This document shows positions 22,396 through 54,806 of a DNA stretch of 64,000 bases, one piece after another. Origin of the DNA: Dysidea avara (lineage: Eukaryota > Porifera > Demospongiae > Dictyoceratida > Dysideidae). Numbering within the stretch: position 1 is the first letter of the stretch; each line of letters starts with the position of its first letter. The stretch lies in contig NC_089285.1 of the NCBI RefSeq assembly GCF_963678975.1, forward strand, positions 6,620,694 to 6,684,693, given 5' to 3'. The notes beneath the pieces were generated by a model, which ran no database searches, was not told the origin of the DNA, and saw only the letters and a program-made list of their open reading frames with translations. The translations under genes and the position numbers were made by a program.

Positions 22396-25300
22396 TCTTC
22401 ACGGCATGTATGCCCTAATAATATTGTGATTTGCACACTAAGGTGCAGTTAATGATTCTTAGATAATTCCTAATTGTTAACCACCTCATATGACTCCCCT
22501 CTCCCCCCACTCACTGTAAAGCGCTATAATAATAATAATAACTTAGAGTACTGTTCTCCGGTCCTGTTAATTTTTGTTATTGACATAACAGTAAACCTTG
22601 GAGCAAACAGAAGAAGATAATGATAATGAAGGAGGAATTCCAAGTAGCTAGTTATGAAGAAGCAAAGAGTTGACTATAGCTATAAAGCTATAACTAAATA
22701 CTTGAATCTAATCATAAAGATTCAGTAGACCATTCTATCATAGCTAACTACATAACTATTGGTGAAAACATGACATATTAAATGCTAGTGAGCATCATAC
22801 AGTATAGACCAGTAACTCTAAACAGTTTAAGTTTTATTATTTCAAACACTGTAAAATTAAAACCCTAGCTGGGGGCTTACCCCCAGACCCCCACACCTGA
22901 GTCCTATACTATCATTGGAAACCCCCTTTTAAGAATCCTAGATCTGCCTCTGATTTAGACACTTTTGTAATTACACCTGCATGTTCATTATAATTACACA
23001 TGATACATAATAATAACACTAAAAGATTAAACCACGACACTGCTCAAAGAGTTTTCAGTTTTATTTTATCAGGGAAGGGTTTATGCTGGGAATTTCTTAT
23101 TCATACTATAGTTGTGTTGTACACCATCTCCTTTGGATTAGCAGCAAAGTTGAACTTTTGTTGTATTTATATGTTAATATCTATAGCTATCATGTACTGT
23201 ATACTTACAAATGCAACACAACAGAAGAAATAATAATCCGTTCACAATTTGTTTGAAAATGTAGATCTTGACAAATATTGTATAGCTCCATTAACTAATA
23301 GATACTTACTTGGTGTAGCTAGTTTTCAACTTTTTGAAATTCTTCAGCACTTTCTACAACCTTACTAGCTATGTAGCATGTAATCACAAGCAGTGGTTTA
23401 ATTATGATAAAAACAATGCTGTTGTTAAATTTGATAGCTGAAGAGAATAGCTGACAAAAACCTGAAATGTTAATTTGAAATTCTGAAGTTTCATCTGATT
23501 AAGATTGTAAGGCTAAACGCAACTACTGTAATGAGGGGTTTGTTGAATTGATGGTATATAGCACTTGAAAAGAAATTATCATTTATAGTGCATGCATCCT
23601 TCTATGTCAGACACCACTATAGTACTCCTTGTGAAACAACTCCATTATGTACAATAACTGAAATTACTTTATAGATGCTGAACTTTCTGACTGTTTGCAT
23701 GAAAGCCCTGAAACCTGCAATTTTTTGGAAAGGTATAATTGCAAAGCACATAATATCCTTACCTTTCCATCGTGGCAAAGATGTTCTTTTAGTACCTGCA
23801 TCATCTGCCTAAGTTTAGTGGTTGGCTATTCAGCATCACAGGAAAAGAATTTAAGCCTGAATGATTGTTTTAAAAATTGAACAAGTATATATAGTTTAAG
23901 AGAATATTTGTACTCTTTTTAAATGTATTGCATGGACTTCTGATTAATGCTTTAGTTGTAAAAGGAAGTTATTAACCCAAGTATCAAATTTGTAGCTACA
24001 ACTGTGACTACATATTAAACTTTAAAAAGTTATTCTCAGAATGACATTTCAAACAATTGATTTCATATGATTTATGGTACATAAAGGTATAGAATTTTAT
24101 TATAACTTCCAAACAATTATTACCATGGCAGGATGTTTGCACAATGTCAAGATAGCAGTGTATTAGCCAAGCTATAAGAATAGGTCTAATTTAAACACTC
24201 TCCATATAGTTTACAATAGTTTTATTGATGAATGTTCTATTAGAGTATATGACTGTTCTATTATAGCAGCTTTTTAGTACCTCTGAAATATAATAATTTT
24301 ACCAACTCCTGTTGATTCCTAGAAGAGGTTAGCTCTTCCCTTCTTGCTATTTTCATTGCCTTTGTGTGCTGTAAATGTAATTACACCTGTACTGTAGCTT
24401 CCACCAACTCTCTAGCTAGCACATAGTATAATTTAGATGGGGGTGCACATCTCCCCATAAATCTGCTCTTGTATAGAATAATGCCAAATAAATTGAGTTT
24501 AGTAAAATATGTGTATACCTTTGAGCTCTCGAGTATCTCACGTATGTGAAAAAGGAATAGAATCTGGACACCACGTGCACATTGGTTTTTTAAGCCAATA
24601 GCTTATCAAAGGGGACCTACAACCGACTTAGGGTGTTTGCTTGCTCTATTATCAGTTGTTTATTTCCTTATATGAAAATTTTATGCTAATGTTGAAATCC
24701 ATTATTGTTTACATTTTGAATTCCCAACCATATGATTATTCTATTGGTCGAATGCTCTATTAGGGTGATTGTAGCTTGTTACACAAGTTTGAGTTTGATA
24801 ACTGGACTACTATAAGTGCTATCACACTAGAGCCTGTGAGATGGCTTAAGCTTGTTGATACAAGGATTACTCATAGTATCTATGATATACAGAGACAGCC
24901 ACAAAGGGACTGGCCTCTATCTTAACCCCCCTCCCCCCCACCATACACATCAATTTCAGCATATTCGGAGGTGGACAATTGTTTGTTGTTTTGTACAAAA
25001 TTCAATCACATACTTCCCAGTATCCTGATCTCTTTCAAACTACTAAAACTTTGAGCTATATAGTGGTCTCTCTATTTGCTGATCGATTTTCATGCAACTT
25101 ATTTCTTTAACTGGTTCATCTTGTCAGTATAACTGTTTTAAATAAAAATTGTTGAAGTAACATAAAATTTGACTCTGGAGTTTAACTAATTACAGGTCCT
25201 TATTGCAACCTACAGCTGTCAGTGTTTTGTTTTCAAATAGATAATCCACAAGCAATTCCACCTGAAGCTGAGTGCATGTTCTATCATAGAATAGTTGACT

Positions 25301-25526
25301 GCTTGCTCTACTGAATGTACAGTGTGACTCTTCTATTTAAAGTACATTCATCTATTAAAACTGTTTTTTTGGTTTTAAAATACTATATAATTGGTTTCTG
25401 GAAAATCATCAGAATTACATCTGAGCATTTAATAGAATAGTCATACATTTCAGAGTCAGTAGAGTGTCAACTGTTCTAATATGCCTTTCAGACATTTAAC
25501 ACAAAGCAAACGGCTGATGCAGCAGT
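22396..25526. other. Long AT-rich stretch, no supported gene
   Basis: No gene recognised. Contains the right end of another hAT-like element near 22905-22957 (AACCCCCTTTTAAGAATCC then AGATCTGCCTCTG) and copies of the dispersed CTCTATTAGAG motif at 24233-24270, 24753 and, decayed, near 25275-25340. Small unsupported reading frames at 23000 and 23695. Confidence 0.4.
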
Positions 25527-25531
25527 AAGTA

Positions 25532-25853
25532 CAGGGGCGGATCCAAGGGAGGGGTTCAAAGGGTTCCATGGAACCCCCTTTTGAAAGAGCCTTTCTTACT
25601 CGTGATACTCTAATAGAGCAGTCAAATCGAGATACTCTAATAGAGCAGTCACAGTAGTCTTAAGAGGAGCAGTGTAACAAGCTATGTATCTAGTTATAAA
25701 TAAGGAAATATAGTTGGCGAGGGCATCTATGATGAGGAGCAACTATTGTCAGCAGGTGATGACCCTTTTTTTCTCTTTTTTTATTTGTCTTCGACTTACA
25801 GCTAGTGGAACCCACCCCCCCCCCCCCCCTTTTAAAGTCTGGATCCGCCCCTG
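25532..25853. mobile_element. Non-autonomous hAT-like element, 322 bp, AAGTA duplication
   Basis: Ends CAGGGGCGGATCCAAGGG and CTGGATCCGCCCCTG. The exact 5-bp flank AAGTA lies at 25527-25531 and 25854-25858. Internal poly-C run. Two tandem copies of GATACTCTAATAGAGCAGTC, spaced about 28 bp apart, lie at 25602-25652. Confidence 0.85.
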
Positions 25854-25895
25854 AAGTACCTGTAGTGACAGACATAAATTATTATTATTATTATT

Positions 25896-26217
25896 ATCTA
25901 ATCAAAAACAGCCAAGCTATAAAAAAGGTGCGGCCCCCATAAAGGCCATGGTGAAAAAAGATGTGAAATCCAAGGTGGCGGCCAAGAAATGGCTGTGATG
26001 GTAGGTTAATGGTTACATTTTAATAACGACAATTCAGGTGAATTTTGTGCCGCTTGGTCTTGGCACCAAATTCACCTGAATTGTTGTTATTAAAATGTAA
26101 CCATTAACCTACCATCACAGCCATTTCTTGGCCGCCACCTTGGATTTCACATCTTTTTTCACCATGGCCTTTATGGGGGCCGCACCTTTTTTACAGCTTG
26201 GCTGTTTTTGATTAGAT
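25896..26217. mobile_element. 322-bp near-perfect palindromic MITE
   Basis: Two arms of about 156 bp, almost identical when inverted (I see only a few mismatches), separated by a loop of about 10 bp near 26052-26061. Outer ends ATCTAATCAAAAACAGCC / GGCTGTTTTTGATTAGAT have a probable TA target. The outer 35 bp are shared with the shorter element at 36827-36944. Such a palindrome would form a stable cruciform or hairpin transcript. Confidence 0.85.
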
Positions 26218-26424
26218 ATCACTTCTTTTTGTATTTGTATACTGCAAAACCAGCCTATGGCTGGCTTTGGGGCTTTTTTAACCCATGTGTTTTTTTCTTT
26301 ACCACAGGAAGAAGAAAAGAACTTAAAGAAGAATTTTAGTACTTCAATTATTTTTGATTTTATTAGTTATTATACAAATTATATACATATATTTATTACA
26401 TGCTCATTATTCCCCACAGGATTT

Positions 26425-29400
26425 TTTTTTGCAGCTGATCTCTCTACTGGGTGACTTGAAAATGTAGCTGAACTATATACAGGATGGTTTCTTTGTAGCT
26501 GAACTCTCTGTAACAGGTGATTTGTTTGCAGCTAAACTCTCTACATGGTGGTGTCTTTATAGCCGAACTCTCTACATGATGGTTTCTTTGTAGCTGAACT
26601 CTCTATAAGGTGACTTCGTCTAGCTGAACTCTCTACAGGGTGATTTTTTGGTAGCTGAACTCTCTGCAGGGTGATTTGTTTGCAGCTGAACTCTCTACAT
26701 GATGGTTTCTTTGTAGCTGAACTCTCTACAAGGTGACTTCGTCCAGTTGATCTCTCTACGGGGTGATTTGTTTCTAGCTGAACTCTCTACAGGTGAATTG
26801 TTTGCAGCTAAACTCTCTACATGGTGGTTTCTTTGTAGCTGAACTCTCTACAAGGTAACTTCTTCTCTACAGGGTGATTTGTTGTAGTTGAATTCTCTAC
26901 TAGGTGGTTTGTATGAGGCTGAACTCTCTACATGGTGGTTTCTTTGTAGCTGAACTCTCTACAGAGTGATTTGTTTGCAGCTGAACTCTCTACATGATGG
27001 TTTCTTTGTAACTGAACACTCTACAAGGTGACTTCTTCTAGCATGATCTTTCTACAGGGTGAATTGTTGTAGCTGAACTATCTACAAGGTAACTTCTTCT
27101 AGCTGATCTCTATACAGGGTGATTTGTTTGTAGTTGAATTCTGTACAGGTAGTTTCTTTGTAGCTGAACTCTGTACATGATGGTTTCTTTGTAGCTAAAC
27201 TCTTTACAAGGTGACTTCTTCTAGCTGAACTCTCTACGGGGTAATTTCTTTGTAGCTGAACTCTCTATATGATGGTTTCTTTGTAAATGAACTCTCTACA
27301 AGGTGAATTCTTCTACCTGATCTCTCTACAGGGTGATTTGTTTGTAACTGAACTCTGTACAAGTGCGTTTTTGTGGGTGATCTCACTGCAGGTTGATTTG
27401 TTTGTAGCTGAACTCACTAAAGGGTGATTTTGCTTGTAGCTGAACTCCTTGCATTGTATCTAGTTTCTAGCTGATCTCTCTACAGGGTGATTTGTTTGTA
27501 GCTGATCTCTCTACAAGTTGATTTGTGTGTAGCTGATCTCTCTGCAGGTTGATTAATTTGCAGCCAATCTCTCTACAAGGTAATTTGTTTGTAGCTGAAC
27601 TGTCTATAAAGTGATTTATTTGTAGCTGATCGCTCTGCAGGTTGATTTGTTTTAGCTGAACTCTCTACAGGGTGATTTACTTGTAGCTGAACTCCTTACA
27701 TTGTGACTAGTTTCTAGCTGATCTCTCTACAGGGTGATTTGTTTGTAGCTGATCTCTCTACAAGTTGATTTGTGTGTAGCTGATCTTTCTACTGGTTGAT
27801 TTGTTTGTAGCCGATCTCTCTACAGGGTAATTTGTTTATAGCTGAACTCTGTACAAGGTGCTTTTTTGTAGGTGATCTCACTGCAGGTTGATTTGTTTGT
27901 AGCTGAACTCACTAAAGGGTGATTTGCTTGTAGCTGAACTCCTTACATTGTGTCCAGTTTCTAGCTGATCTCTCTACAGAGTGATTTGTTTGTAGCTGAA
28001 CTCTCTATAAGGTGATTTATTTGTAGCTGAACTCCTTACATTGTGTGTAGTTTCTAGCTGATCTCTCTACAGGGTTTTTTTTTTTGTAATTGATCTCTCT
28101 ACAAGTTGATTTGTGTGTAGCTGATCTCTTTGCAGGTTGATTTGTTTGTAGCCGATCTCTCTATAGGGTAATTTGTTTGTAGCTGAACTCTCTATAAGGT
28201 GATTTGTTTGTAGTTGATCTCTCTGCAGGTTGATTTGTTTTAGCTGAACTCTCTACAGGGTGATTGGTTTGTAGCCGATCTCTCTACAGGGTAATTTGTT
28301 TGTAGCTGAACTCTCTACAAGTTGATTTGTGTGTAGCTGATCTCTCTGCAGGTTGATTTATTTGTAGCTGATCTCTCTACAGGGCAATTTGTTTGTAGCT
28401 GATCTCTCTACAGGGTGATTTTTTTGTAGCTGACCTCTCTTCAGGGTGATTTGTTTCTAGCTGATCTCTCTACAGGGTGATCTTTTGTAGCTGACCTCTC
28501 TTCAGGGTGATTTGTTTCTAGCTGATTGCTCTACAGGTTGATTTGTTTGTAGATGAACTCTCTACAGGGTAATTTGCTTGTAGCTGAACTCCTTACTTTG
28601 TGTCTAGTTTGTAGCTGATCTCTCTACAGGGTGATTTGTTTGTAGCTGAACTCCTTACATTGTGTGTAGTTTCTAGCTGATCTCTCTACAGGGTGATTTG
28701 TTTGTAGCTGATCTCTCTACAAGTTGATTTGTGTGTAGCTGATCTCTCTGCAGGTTGATTTGTTTGTAGTCGATCTCTCTACAGGTAATCTGTTTGTAGC
28801 TGAACTCTCTATAAGGTGATTTGTTTGTAGCTGATCTCTCTGCAGGTTGATTTGTTTTAGCTGAACTCTCTACAGGGTGATTTCTTGTAGCTGAACTCCT
28901 TACATTGTGTCTAGTTTCTAGCTGATGTCTCTACAGGGTGATTTTTTGTAGCTGAACTCTCTTCAGGGTGGTTTGTTTCTAGCTGATCTCTCTACAGGTA
29001 GATTTGTGTTGATTTGTTCATTGCTGATTGCTCTAAAGGTAATTGATTTGTTGCAGTTGAACACCCTGCAAAGTGTTTTGTTTGTAGCTGATCACTCTAA
29101 AGGGTAATTTGTTTGTAGCTGAACTCTCTCCACAGTGACTTGTGTGTAGCAGAATTCTGTGTAACTGAATTCTCTAGAGAGTGACTTAATTGTAGCTGAA
29201 TTCTCTACACAGTGCATGACTTGTTTATAGCTGAACTTTCTTCAGTGTGACTTGTAATGTTCTGAATCTCTATAGTGGTATATTTGCTTAACTCTCCACA
29301 TGGTGACTGTCTTCTTGCTGAACTGTCTATAAGATTAACTGTTTGCAGCTGAACTCCCTACAGAATAACTTGTGATGTAATAAAATTCTATAATGGAGTA
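26425..29400. repeat. 31-bp minisatellite, about 95 units, with higher-order structure
   Basis: Consecutive units follow the 31-bp pattern TAGCTGATCTCTCTACAGGG plus TGATTTGTTTG, with alternatives GAACTC/GATCTC, ACAGGG/ACAAGT/GCAGGT and TTTGTTTG/TTTGTGTG. From about 27.4 kb a CTCCTTACATTGTG variant unit recurs at 27446, 27691, 27940, 28031, 28590, 28650 and 28890. The common spacing of about 245-250 bp equals eight units. Unit identity decays towards both ends, notably after 29000. No long frame crosses it. It is bounded by the palindrome on the left and by a pair of CTCTATTAG motifs on the right. Confidence 0.93.
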
Positions 29401-29410
29401 AATAAATTAG

Positions 29411-29458
29411 CCGAATGCTCTATTAGGGTGACTGTTCTATTAGAGTATCTCGATCTCG
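29411..29458. repeat. Pair of dispersed CTCTATTAG motifs
   Basis: GAATGCTCTATTAGGGTGAC is followed by TGTTCTATTAGAGTATCTCG, the second continuing into ATCTCG. This is a well-preserved example of a motif found about 20 times in the window, sitting exactly at the edge of the minisatellite. Confidence 0.75.
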
Positions 29459-29459
29459 C

Positions 29460-30268
29460 ATTTGCTACACGGAGTTGGCTTTCAAATCATAACTCAGTGG
29501 TTTGTATTCCGATTCTTCTGTACTACTGCAAGGACTTTCTATGAAGATTATTCCAGCTATACACCGATTTTCAGCTCATTGCTCTAAGCGGTTTGCCTAG
29601 TAGGCGTGAAAACTAATACTTTTTTATTCATAAAAATCGATCGCGTAATTGTGACACAGGTTGGGTTTTGTGTCATATCTCCGTGGTCTTTATCTCGATT
29701 CCTTTCAAACCACCAAAAGGCACTCCTACGATGGTTACTCCATCTACATAGCAATTTTCAACTCATTCCATGAAGCGGTTTACCCTGTAGGCGTGACAAC
29801 AAATCGATCTTGTTTTACGCGAATAATCGATCATAACTCCTGAACCATTCATCGGATTTGTACCAAATTTGATGCTAGGATTCGCCTTTGGACTCCCTTT
29901 CTGTGTGCCAAATTTCAAGGCGATCGGAGTACGCGTTTGCTTGTTATAGCAATTTTTGCAAGTGTGCGAAAAGACGAAGAAGAAGAAGAAAACGAAGAAA
30001 AAAAAACGAAACTTTGGCAGCTCGTATCTCGGAAATGGCTGGAGCGATTTCCTTCAAATTTGGAATGTAGACTCCCTTGGCTGGCGGGTAACTGTGTAGC
30101 AAATTTGGTTCCAATCAGATAAGTGATCACCGAGATACTAAGGTGTAAAAATGACGTTTCGTTCTTCCTGTCAATATACTCACGGTGTGGCGCGCCGGCT
30201 TCTTGGGCCGCACGACACACTACCGTGTGTCTTGATTATTATTATTATTACTATTATTATTATTGTGA
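29460..30268. repeat. Repetitive module with degenerate subrepeats and an (ATT)n tail
   Basis: At least four degenerate subrepeats of about 180 bp share an order of landmarks: an ATAACTC/ATATCTC word, a GATTCCTTTCAAA-like word, an AGCAATTTTCAACTCATT-like word and a GTAGGCGTGA word. A GC-rich hairpin region (CACGGTGTGGCGCGCCGGC and TGGGCCGCACGACACAC) follows, then ACCGTGTGTCTTG and (ATT)n. Ending in a short microsatellite is typical of CR1/L2-like LINE or SINE 3' ends, so it may be a retroelement tail. No credible frame. Confidence 0.5.
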
Positions 30269-30507
30269 TTTTGCTGCTGAAAGACATGGATACAAACTGG
30301 GGGGTTGGTATAAAACTAAACTATAGACTATAAAATACAGCAGCTGGTGTGCTGATAAGAGCTATCAGCACCCAATTATAAGTTAAGATTACAAGGGAGC
30401 AACTAAAAATTACAAGTAAACTAATTAATTAACAAAGGGGTAATTGGGGTGGAACTATACACCTATGACAAGGACATACAACATGATAAGTACAGTAATT
30501 ATTGTCA

Positions 30508-31740
30508 TCAAAGTTTGAAGTGAACATGGTCCAGAAGATGTTGTTTAACTGTCTCTTTAGTGTTGCTATAGATAGATCTAGATTTAAAGGTGGCAGTACA
30601 TTCCATAAACCGGCGTGGTAAATGGTTAAAATAAAAGTGGCGGGAGGTGCTATTTTTCGTATAATTATGAACTAGCTTGGAATGGGTTGATGATCTTGTA
30701 GAACTGTTGCTGTTAAAATGGACCCACTTGGAGATGTCAAAGTGTAAAGATGAATTCTTGATGGATTTAATAAAAAATAACAAGTCATTTAGTTCGTAAG
30801 TAAACATGAGGGGAAGCATCAACAACTTTAATAGTCTAGTTTTATAGGATGAAGTGTAATCATTAAGAATGTACTTTGTGGCTCTCCGCTGAACCCTTTC
30901 CAAAAGCTGGATATCTTGAACAAGATTGGGTTGCCAGATTTGGGAGCAGTACATAAGTTGAGAACGCACCAAGGAGATGTATAATTGTTTCTTTGTTGAG
31001 GTACAGTTGGTTGTAAAACTACGATGGATTAAGCCTAGCTGTTTGTAGGCTCTGGACACAACCATATTACAATGAGCAGACCAGGAGAGGTCAGTAGATA
31101 TCATGATCCCAAGGTCTTTAATCAGTTCTGTCGATTCAATATTGTTATTGTTGAGGAAGTACTGAGCTGTACTATTATTGTTGCACCAAAAGTGTAAAAC
31201 AGCACATTTGGAGCAATTAATTATGCAACACGGACCAGTTGCTGGCTATGTTAAGGTCCTCTTGTATAATGTTGAGGTCTTCAGCAGTCTTAGCTGTATG
31301 TATACACTTGGTGTCGTCAGCAAATAAAAAGGGCAGTAATTCCTTTAATAGCGAAGGAAAATCATTGATGTAAAGAATGAACAAAAGAGGACCAAGGATG
31401 CTGCCTTGTGGTACTCCTGATAACACAGGTAGCACCTCTGAAATAGAATTGTTAATACGTACTCGTTGCTATCTGTTGAGAAGATAAGCCTGAAACCAAT
31501 TCCACAGATCACCACGAATTCCCAAGGACCATAACCTGGTCAATAAGTCGTTGTGGGGAACAGAGTCGAATGCTTTTCTTATATCAAGATATATTACATC
31601 AATGGGAGTGGATAATTCATGGGCTTCAATTACAGAGTTGATAAAGAGGAGAAGTTGTTGTAATGATGACCTGCCTCTAAATATGTGATAACTATGTCAC
31701 AGATGAGGTGAGAATACTTATGGTTTTCAATGATGGTGAT
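30508..31740 (-). pseudogene. Decayed LINE reverse transcriptase
   Basis: The minus strand encodes, in order, AFDSVPHNDLLTRLWSLGI-like sequence (31600-31500), SGVPQGSILGPLLFILYIND and the catalytic LFADDTK (31430-31300), then after a frame change a thumb/C-terminal part with SLVRSQLMYCSQIWQP and LLERVQRRATKYILNDY (31104-30508). It is related to the intact element at 41227-44052 but from a different subfamily. It lacks the endonuclease and has an internal stop near 31470, so it is inactive. Confidence 0.8.
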
Positions 31741-31757
31741 GCCGTTGTCTTTTGCCC

Positions 31758-31912
31758 TACAAGTGAGCTACAGCTACTGTATGAGTATTACAAGTGAGCT
31801 ACAGCTACTGTATGAGTATTACAAGTGAGCTACAGCTACTGTATGAGTATTACAAGTGAGCTACAGCTACTGTATGAGTATTACAAGTGAGCTACAGCTA
31901 CTGTATGAGTAT
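31758..31912. repeat. 31-bp tandem repeat, five identical copies
   Basis: Five head-to-tail copies of a 31-bp unit beginning TACAAGTGAGCTACAGCTAC, with no differences that I can see. It lies at the 5' side of the LINE relic. It is unrelated in sequence to the large 31-bp array. Confidence 0.9.
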
Positions 31913-31983
31913 TTTTGAAGCAAAAATTGAAAGGATTCCAGATCTGACATCATTATGAAAGCTATGAATGGTCCAATCCAGTA

Positions 31984-32330
31984 TGGACACCATTTATTTA
32001 TTTATTTATTTACTTATTTATTTATATTAAATACTGTACAAACCTCCAAAATGGGTATTTATGCACTGATACAGACAATTACACACAATTTATACGGTAG
32101 CTGGGTTAATACAAAAATATTTCAACATTCTCTTCTTAAAATCTTCTACATTTGTTGCTTCAATAACTGTAGCAGGTAAACTTGTTAAATGTTCTACATA
32201 ATGATAATTATTATTCAGTACATAACGCAATTCTTTCAATGCACTACCTGGTTTTAATAATGCATCAATTATCACATGAATGATTGATGAGGAGGTGATG
32301 GTTCTCATACACATGTCAATAATACCAGAC
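31984..32330 (-). pseudogene. LINE 3' end with (TAAA)n tail
   Basis: Minus-strand frame 32314-32090 ends with a SLPATVIEATNVEDFKKRML segment, the pattern found at the C-terminus of many reverse transcriptases. It is followed on the minus strand by a TAAA-type microsatellite (31987-32025). Likely a severely truncated retroelement. Confidence 0.45.
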
Positions 32331-35086
32331 TATTGTCCTGTGAGGAAGAGGTTTCCAGAAACTGGTAAAGTATTATTCAGGAAATTAATTGCATTGATTT
32401 GCAAAGGTATCAAAAGATAATATCGAAATACTCTAATAGAGCAGTCACATTTTGTATTTTATTTAAAGTTCCATGGGGACATGCCCCAGACTCACAAAAT
32501 GGCATCCGCATCTGTAGTGTATGCTTCAAACTTCACATACTATGTAGTTCCACCACTTATAACACTTTAGCCTGTTTCTGAAACTATGCCAGCAGTAGCA
32601 AGCATAAGCAGCTTGTCATATCTTCCTAACATGATAGTCAGCTTTAAAGAATTTTTAGTGAGAATTGTTATCAGATTCAATCTCAGAACACAATCAGGAG
32701 AGTATGCCCTACAAATGTGTATGCATGCAACAGATTAAGATTTGGAAACCTGTCACCAAAATTCCTGGAGCTTCCCATGACCTCTCTAATGAATAATTGA
32801 CAGTTATCTGGTTGTGATACCACATGTACATCTCAGCAGATTCCCATCAGCTGGTTGTACTTCTATTGATAGTGCTGTATAGTATGAAGATTTGGGTTCT
32901 TTCCACAAAATAATTTGACCAGAAATCATTGTTACAATACCTTCACGATGTCTTGGTAATGTTGGCTAAGTATAAACTCTCTACAATTGTTTAGGGGAAT
33001 TTTCTACTGATTCCCACATTTGGTAGCAACAGATTTCTACATTTCTCTGCATAAGAGTGCAGGAAATTATTATAGCTTGGCAGTTAAGATCCAGAGGAGG
33101 GCAGACATGATTTAAACACTGTATTAAACAGATTTCACATTCATTGTGTCCTGATCAATGCTATAAGGTTGAAGAAAGAAGAAACAAAGCAATGTATATT
33201 GTTGTTTCACCTGGCCTGAAAATGGCTGAGACAATTGTGCACAATGTGTGTGATCACCTTGAGGCTTTTAAAAACCATGCAAGCATATCATTGTAAAGCT
33301 TACTCAAAATTTGATCCAATTCCGCATCGTTTGTTTACGGCTATTGAGTCTGGTGATCATTAGTACTATCATTTACATATTAATTTTGTGAATAACACTA
33401 ACATAAAATTTTTTAGTCATATAAATTAAAACTACCTTTAGCTTCTGGGAGCCTGGCCCCCAAACCCACCTCACTGTATACCTACTACTACCTTGGTGCA
33501 CCCCCTTGCCAAACTCTGGATCTGCCCCTGTAAATATATATATATATTTTTGCAATTCAATTGTCACACGTACACAATCAATTGTACTACCTGTATTTTC
33601 AGTATAATAAAATTATTATCTACAATCTTTGGTTTGTATAATAGTTAACCAGGCATTGCAGTGGAAGGAAATCCAAGTGGAGTATAGCCATATAATATAG
33701 GGGTTAGCTACACGTCCCTCCCCCCAGCTATGTCATTACTACCTGACGTGTTAAATGTTCTCTATTCCTGCATTCCTTCTGTGCATCCCTCCTAAGGCCT
33801 CCTTTATAGAGGGATGAATTTGTAGTTAGATAAAAAATGAGCTATATGCACTAGCTTGTTTCTTTCTAATTCTTGGATAAAGGTCAGTTTGACACTCACT
33901 CAGTTCATACAATTCAAGTGTTGCATATGGGTACCGGTGTATAGACAAAGGTCACCATACATAAAATGAGCTGTAAACAATACCACCTGTGATGGCTCCA
34001 CATCTGACGTATAAGATTGATTTACTGCACATGTGTTTGTGCAGAGGAAAGAAAATGCTGATTTGATCAACTGGCCATTTATTAGAAACTGTAACATCAA
34101 AGTTATGCCTACAGTTATGTTGAATTGATGACTTGCATGTGACAGAGAACTGAGAAGCTAACCTTCAGAGCACAATAAAAACAAATCAGTTTAAACACTG
34201 ACAGAGGTGGCACTTGTCTACTACATTTTGATGGACAATATCATTGAACCAGCTGCATGGACCTGGTATTGTACATGTGTAATGAACTCCAAATTGAGAT
34301 GAAAAATGTTACAGCAGATGCAGTCACTCAGACCAAACAATCTTTGTAGTTCATCCTTGCTGGTTGGATGTTTTCAAGTTCAAAATGAGAAAGAAATGAA
34401 CTATCTTTGGCTCACTGACCTTGATGGTTGTGTAGTGGTATTTGTACTCTTTGAATTGCGTACATATAGTCTGGTAGATTTAACGTTAAAAAGTGGTAAA
34501 TTTGAAAACAGTTTTTAAGGGTACACATGTAGTAAATTAGGGTAGTAAAATAATTGAGATCATGCAACAGATCACGTGTGTATAATTTATTAGAGATGAT
34601 CATTTTGCAGAGCCCTACTGATACAAGCATTTAACAGCAGACATTTTAAACGGATTTGACAATAGTATTTTCAATGCAATTCCTCCTCTCAAAATTTTTA
34701 GTATTCTCTTACTTGTTGAAATCCTTGATTGTCCAACTTGACAAAATTTTCCTTGTCAAATATATTTATGTCATACAGTATATGGTCAGTACAAGCCACA
34801 GTATTCATATGAAACACATCTCCAATTAATCAAAGAAAGTCGTTACAGTGATACAATTGGAAAGGTTTTATTAGAGTATTTGACTGTTCTACTTCGTACG
34901 GTGAAACCATCTTACATATTTGCTATCACACTACAAAGTTTGGAGTCTACTTTGGGACTTCAACACTTTGAATCCAAAAGTTAAAAAGACAAAACTTTAA
35001 GGTTTAAAGTCATAGTGTACATGCAAAACAACACTAGTTCATAATATATATTATGAACTCTTGATAACAACAGCAATATACATTTG
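32331..35086. other. Intergenic, no supported gene
   Basis: No gene recognised. One end of an hAT-like element lies at 33505-33530 (GGATCTGCCCCTG preceded by CACCCCCTTGCC). Dispersed ACTCTAATAGAGCAGTCAC motif at 32430-32450 and a TTAGAGTATTTGACTGTTCT variant at 34870. A CCAT-repeat-free AT tract lies near 33535. Confidence 0.4.

Positions 35087-54806
<19,720 letters not shown>

Noticed and set aside
26257..26454. 65-codon frame at the left edge of the minisatellite
   Set aside because: Composition follows the AT-rich sequence, no homology or splice sites, and it ends in the first repeat units.
26425..29400. CRISPR-like array from the regular 31-bp repeats
   Set aside because: Units are contiguous with no unique spacers, and the DNA is eukaryotic.
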